Part shown: positions 60,847 to 64,000 of the stretch, piece by piece
Layout: the number at the start of each line of letters is the position of its first letter
Numbering within the stretch: position 1 is the first letter of the stretch
Assembly: GCF_003201475.1 (NCBI RefSeq)
Contig: NZ_QJJK01000001.1
Coordinates: forward strand, 818,501-882,500
Source of the DNA: Chelatococcus asaccharovorans
Lineage (GTDB): Bacteria; Pseudomonadota; Alphaproteobacteria; Rhizobiales; Beijerinckiaceae
Length of the DNA: 64,000 bases
Direction of reading: 5' to 3'
Notes under the pieces: generated by a model
What the model saw: only the letters and a program-made list of their open reading frames with translations
The model's database searches: none
What the model was told of the DNA's origin: nothing
Translations under genes and position numbers: made by a program

Positions 60847-61848
60847 ATGACGCGACACATCTTCGAGTGCATTGACGGCCACACTTGCGGCAATCCCATC
60901 CGGATTGTGAAGACTGGCGCGCCCCCACTGCGCGGCGAGACCATGGCCGAGAAGCGCGAGCACTTCATCAGGGACTACGACTGGATCCGCCGGGCGCTTA
61001 TGTTCGAGCCAAGGGGGCACGACATTATGTCGGGCCTCTTTTTCTATCCTTCCAGAAGGCCCGAAGTCGACATCGGCATTGTCTTCATCGAGGTCGATGG
61101 CTGCCTGCCGATGTGTGGCCACGGTACGATAGGCGCGGCGACGCTCGGCGTCGAGGAGGGCCTCATCAAACCGAAGCGTGAGGGACAGATTGTCATCGAA
61201 GTGCCGGCTGGGATCGTCGAGGCGAGCTATGAACGCAACGGTGATTTCGTGGAATCGGTCCGACTGACGAACGTGGCGAGCTATCTTCACGCGGTCGATG
61301 TCAAGATCGATGTGCCGGGATTGGGGCAACTGATCGTCGACGTGGCCTTCGGTGGCAACTTCTTCGCGATTATCGAGCCGCAGCGGAATTGGCAGGGCTT
61401 TGAAAACTTCACCGGCGGCGCGATCGTCCGCTGGAGCCCTCTGATCAGAGAGTTGGTTCAAGAAGCCGTACAGCCAACGCATCCGCTGATCGCAAACGCG
61501 CAGGGCATCTCCCACGTCATGTGGTGCGACGGGCCAAAGGATCCCCGCGCTCATGGTCGCAGCGCAGCCTTCTACGGCGAGAAGGCAATCGACCGATCTC
61601 CTTGCGGAACGGGGTCCTCGGCGCGGATCGCACATCTTTTCGGCAAAGGTCGGCTGTCAGTTGGCGACACCTACATCAATGAGAGCTTGATCGGCACACT
61701 TTACGACTGCCGTATCGAGAAAGCTGCGGACATAGCCGGGCGGCCAGGCATCATTCCGAGCATCGCAGGCTGGGCGCGGCTCACGGGCTACAATACGCTT
61801 ATTGTCGATGACCGGGACCCCTTGAAGCATGGATTCCAACTCATCTGA
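60847..61848 (+). CDS. 4-hydroxyproline epimerase (proline racemase family)
   Basis: A 333-residue member of the proline racemase superfamily. Both catalytic cysteines are present, C90 in PMCGHGTIG and C253 in RSPCGTGSSAR, which marks an epimerase/racemase and not the Thr-containing trans-3-hydroxyproline dehydratase. It converts trans-4-hydroxy-L-proline to cis-4-hydroxy-D-proline. The N-terminal IDGHTCGNPIRI is the family signature. A D-hydroxyproline dehydrogenase is expected in the pathway but is not next to this gene in the window. Confidence 0.92.
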   Translation: MTRHIFECIDGHTCGNPIRIVKTGAPPLRGETMAEKREHFIRDYDWIRRALMFEPRGHDIMSGLFFYPSRRPEVDIGIVFIEVDGCLPMCGHGTIGAATLGVEEGLIKPKREGQIVIEVPAGIVEASYERNGDFVESVRLTNVASYLHAVDVKIDVPGLGQLIVDVAFGGNFFAIIEPQRNWQGFENFTGGAIVRWSPLIRELVQEAVQPTHPLIANAQGISHVMWCDGPKDPRAHGRSAAFYGEKAIDRSPCGTGSSARIAHLFGKGRLSVGDTYINESLIGTLYDCRIEKAADIAGRPGIIPSIAGWARLTGYNTLIVDDRDPLKHGFQLI

Positions 61849-62408
61849 TTGGACATCATAAAGCGTCAAAATCCGAAGAATGGTGGCCGTCCACGAATCC
61901 GATGAGTATTAGAGAGCTTGTGGATCGGGTGCTAACGTCGCGAGGGCGCAGATCACCCCAGATTTCAGGACCATTGGCCGCTTCCCCTATGCAATGTTAT
62001 GCCGTTGCATAACGAAAGCGGAATGTGACCGCAGCCGGCTTATGTCCTCACGGCGTTCTGCGAAGGGGCGGTTGCGTTTGAACCAGCAGGCCCAGTGGCG
62101 GGCCAGAGGGTGGTCTCAAGTTACGTCCGTCAGATCACGTCGTAAGTGGCCTCATGTCGAACATACATGCAGGCATTGAGGGTGGCGGCTGGCGACCGAG
62201 TATCAATGACAATCATAGCCCAACGTAGTGGAGAATTATAATAATTCTATTGTTGGAATTGCAGCCGACATTGCGCAGGTGGGGCATCTTTGCACATACG
62301 GACCAGGGTTAACGACAATCTAACCGGAATTTCGTGGGATGTTTATTGCCACTCCGTTAGTTCAGGGGTATGGGTGGGGCAAATTTATTGTCCTGAGGCA
62401 GACACGTC
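61849..62408. other. Gene-free stretch upstream of the siderophore-uptake genes
   Basis: About 560 bases with no convincing gene. A hairpin GTTATGC-CGTT-GCATAAC lies at 61996-62013 and a 17-base palindrome at 62232-62248. The right half is more AT-rich and likely contains the promoter of the iron-uptake operon. Confidence 0.5.
62232..62248. promoter_or_regulatory. Perfect 17-base palindrome, candidate iron-responsive operator
   Basis: AGAATTAT-A-ATAATTCT is a perfect odd-centred palindrome 160 bases before the siderophore-binding protein start. Its ends (AGAAT...ATTCT) recall the Irr/Fur-type boxes of alphaproteobacteria, but the centre is longer than those consensus sequences. Confidence 0.4.
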
Positions 62409-63374
62409 ATGAAATCCATCTCAAACTGGCTCTTTGCCACGGGGCTGCTTGCTGCCGTCATGGCGGGTCCTGCCCTGGCACAAGATGCCAAGACGCAATC
62501 GCTCGTGGATGATCGTGGTGTGAAGGTCGAGATCCCCGGCCATCCGACACGGGTCGCGGGGATTTCCTATCTGGCGGCGGATGTCGCCCTGGCGCTCGGG
62601 ATCAAACCCGTCGCAACCACCTACATGGTGGCGGGACGCGAACCTGACTTCCTCCTGGGCCTGACCAAGGACATGAAGCAGGTCGGGCAGCGGGCCAAAC
62701 CCAACCTTGAACTTCTCTCGGAGACAAAACCCGACCTCATCGTCGCCATGCGGCGCTACACGGTGGGCAATGCCGATCGCTTCCAGGCCATCGCCCCCTA
62801 TGTCGCCTATAACATGGAACTCTTGAGCGAAAGCTATAAGGAAGTCGCGGAGCTTGCCAAAGTGCTCGGCAAGCCTGAGCGCGGTCAGCAACTCAATGAC
62901 ACATTCAAGCAACATCTCGCCGAGTTCGGCCAGAAAGCCCCGAAGGACAAGCATCCGCGCTTCCTGATTACATTCGGTGGTGATGATCCCTTTGCGTTCC
63001 ACACCGAGAATACGGCGGCATCGATCGTCGCTGCGCTTGGTGGCGACAACGTCGCCGGCCCGATGACGCAGAACGGACGCTTCGGCCTCAGCCTCAGCCT
63101 CGAGACCATCCTCGAAAAGGATCCTGAGGTCATCTTCATCATCGACTATTACCCGGACCGCTCCCACGAGAAGAACCCGATCTGGCAACAACTGTCCGCC
63201 GTCAAGAACGGCCGTGTTCACTATGTCTTTGACCAGTGGGCGGAAACGAACGGCCCGATCGCGCGCGAAGTCGTGCTGCGCGAAGCCGCCCACTATCTGT
63301 ATCCGGACGTCTTTCCTGCGGTTGACGTCAAGGCCGAAGCGGCGAAGCTCATCCCGGCCGACCTGCAGAAGTGA
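62409..63374 (+). CDS. Iron-siderophore ABC transporter substrate-binding protein
   Basis: A type III periplasmic binding protein (FecB/FepB-like) of 321 residues. The signal peptide ends near ALAQD. The mature start SLVDDRGVKVEIPGHPTRVAGISYLAADVALALGIKPVA is the standard entry of this family, and KPDLIVAMRRYT and LEKDPEVIFIIDYYP line the metal-chelate cleft. It overlaps the permease gene by four bases (GTGA at 63371-63374). The siderophore type cannot be read. Confidence 0.9.
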   Translation: MKSISNWLFATGLLAAVMAGPALAQDAKTQSLVDDRGVKVEIPGHPTRVAGISYLAADVALALGIKPVATTYMVAGREPDFLLGLTKDMKQVGQRAKPNLELLSETKPDLIVAMRRYTVGNADRFQAIAPYVAYNMELLSESYKEVAELAKVLGKPERGQQLNDTFKQHLAEFGQKAPKDKHPRFLITFGGDDPFAFHTENTAASIVAALGGDNVAGPMTQNGRFGLSLSLETILEKDPEVIFIIDYYPDRSHEKNPIWQQLSAVKNGRVHYVFDQWAETNGPIAREVVLREAAHYLYPDVFPAVDVKAEAAKLIPADLQK

Positions 63375-64000
63375 TCAGAAGCCAGTCGCTCGAACGGCGA
63401 GGACACCCTGCGCGATCGGCGCTGATGATTATTGCCGTCGTCACCACTGCCGCATTCATGATCATCGGCGGCCTGCTCGTCGGGGCAAGACCAGTCACGC
63501 CTCAAGGGCTCGTTTCCGCCTTGTTCTGGCCTGATGGAAAGATCGATTCCATCATCGTCTGGATGCTGCGCTTGCCGCGCAGCCTGGCCGCCTTTCTCGG
63601 CGGCGCCGGCTTGAGTATCTCCGGCTATCTGCTGCAGACCCTCACGCGCAATCCGCTCGCCGGGCCGGGACTGACCGGCGTGACCACCGGCGCTGTTGCG
63701 GCGATCGTGTTCTGCTTCACCTTCGTGCCGTGGCTGTCCTCGCTTTATTACCCGCTGGTCGGCATGACGGGAGGGCTCGGCGCGGCGCTGGTCACGTTCT
63801 GGATCGCTCGAGGCAGCACCGGCCGACCGCTCCATCTGGCGCTTGGCGGCATCAGCGTCTCCTTGTTCCTCGGCGCCGTCACCATCTATGTCCTTCTCCT
63901 GAGCGGCACGCAGGTCCAATCGATGCTGTTCTGGCTCTCCGGCGGGTTTCAGGGACGAACGTGGATTCAGCTGGCCTACATGGCGCCCTGGGTCGCCGTC
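63371..64000 (+). CDS. Iron-siderophore ABC transporter permease, FecCD family (partial, 3' end missing)
   Basis: The GTG at 63371 overlaps the binding-protein stop. The frame stays open for 210 codons to the end of the window. It shows the FecCD/BtuC features WMLRLPRSLAAFLGGAGLSISGYLLQTLTRNPLAGPGLTGVTTGA, GGISVSLFLGAVTIYVLLLSGTQVQSMLFWLSGGFQGRTW, and several hydrophobic helices. The family's normal length is about 330 residues, so about one third is missing. Confidence 0.93.
   Translation, partial: MIRSQSLERRGHPARSALMIIAVVTTAAFMIIGGLLVGARPVTPQGLVSALFWPDGKIDSIIVWMLRLPRSLAAFLGGAGLSISGYLLQTLTRNPLAGPGLTGVTTGAVAAIVFCFTFVPWLSSLYYPLVGMTGGLGAALVTFWIARGSTGRPLHLALGGISVSLFLGAVTIYVLLLSGTQVQSMLFWLSGGFQGRTWIQLAYMAPWVAV

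Noticed and set aside
61994-62179. 61-codon frame in the gap before the siderophore genes
   Set aside because: Arg/Ser-rich sequence without homology or ribosome binding site; it looks like non-coding DNA.

Overview
This is a GC-rich window with dense, mostly operonic gene layout. The content fits a metabolically versatile alphaproteobacterium of the order Hyphomicrobiales (Rhizobiales). It carries many ABC and TRAP importers, FCD-type GntR regulators, a 4-hydroxyproline cluster, a phosphonoacetate pathway, and intergenic palindromes resembling those common in Rhizobium/Mesorhizobium relatives (for example at 48695-48799 and 60724-60830). The exact genus cannot be fixed from the sequence alone.

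Layout. (1) 1-1669: end of a cystathionine beta-lyase-type gene and an SDR oxidoreductase. (2) 1956-15352: an orphan polytopic membrane protein, then an efflux block: a TolC-like protein, a TetR repressor divergent from an RND pump (adaptor, inner-membrane pump, outer-membrane factor), and a MacA/MacB pair. (3) 15462-20554: a quinate/shikimate-like catabolic cluster (AroE-like, GntR, TRAP transporter, type II dehydroquinase-like). (4) 20737-33448: a lipoprotein, then a truncated RidA gene, an aminotransferase and a branched-chain-type ABC importer. A convergent GntR follows, then the substrate-binding protein and an operon of a BisC-type molybdoenzyme, an FAD oxidase and an ornithine-cyclodeaminase-like enzyme. 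A shared TGATCAAANGA motif links the promoters. (5) 33630-38162: tdh-kbl plus a DadA-like amino acid dehydrogenase behind a tandem glycine riboswitch, with a divergent XRE-cupin regulator. (6) 38386-40023: Na/Pi cotransporter-like protein.

(7) 40237-54346: a large phosphonate-related island. It holds a GntR regulator, phosphonoacetate hydrolase (phnA), phosphonoacetaldehyde dehydrogenase (phnY), and a threonine-aldolase-fold PLP enzyme where a PhnW transaminase would be expected. A PhnF-like regulator is divergent from a carbohydrate-type ABC importer with two paralogous binding proteins, followed by a metallophosphoesterase, an M14-type deacylase and an alpha/beta hydrolase. This looks like uptake and stepwise unwrapping of a conjugated phosphonate, and is the best candidate here for an undescribed pathway. 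(8) 54350-55909: a nested palindrome array and a tyrosine integrase broken into two inverted pieces, apparently a scar between islands. (9) 55910-61848: hydroxyproline cluster (GntR, polar amino acid ABC importer, DapA-type deaminase, two-cysteine 4-hydroxyproline epimerase). (10) 62409-64000: iron-siderophore binding protein and the start of its FecCD permease, cut by the window end.

No rRNA, tRNA, CRISPR array or intact insertion sequence was seen.
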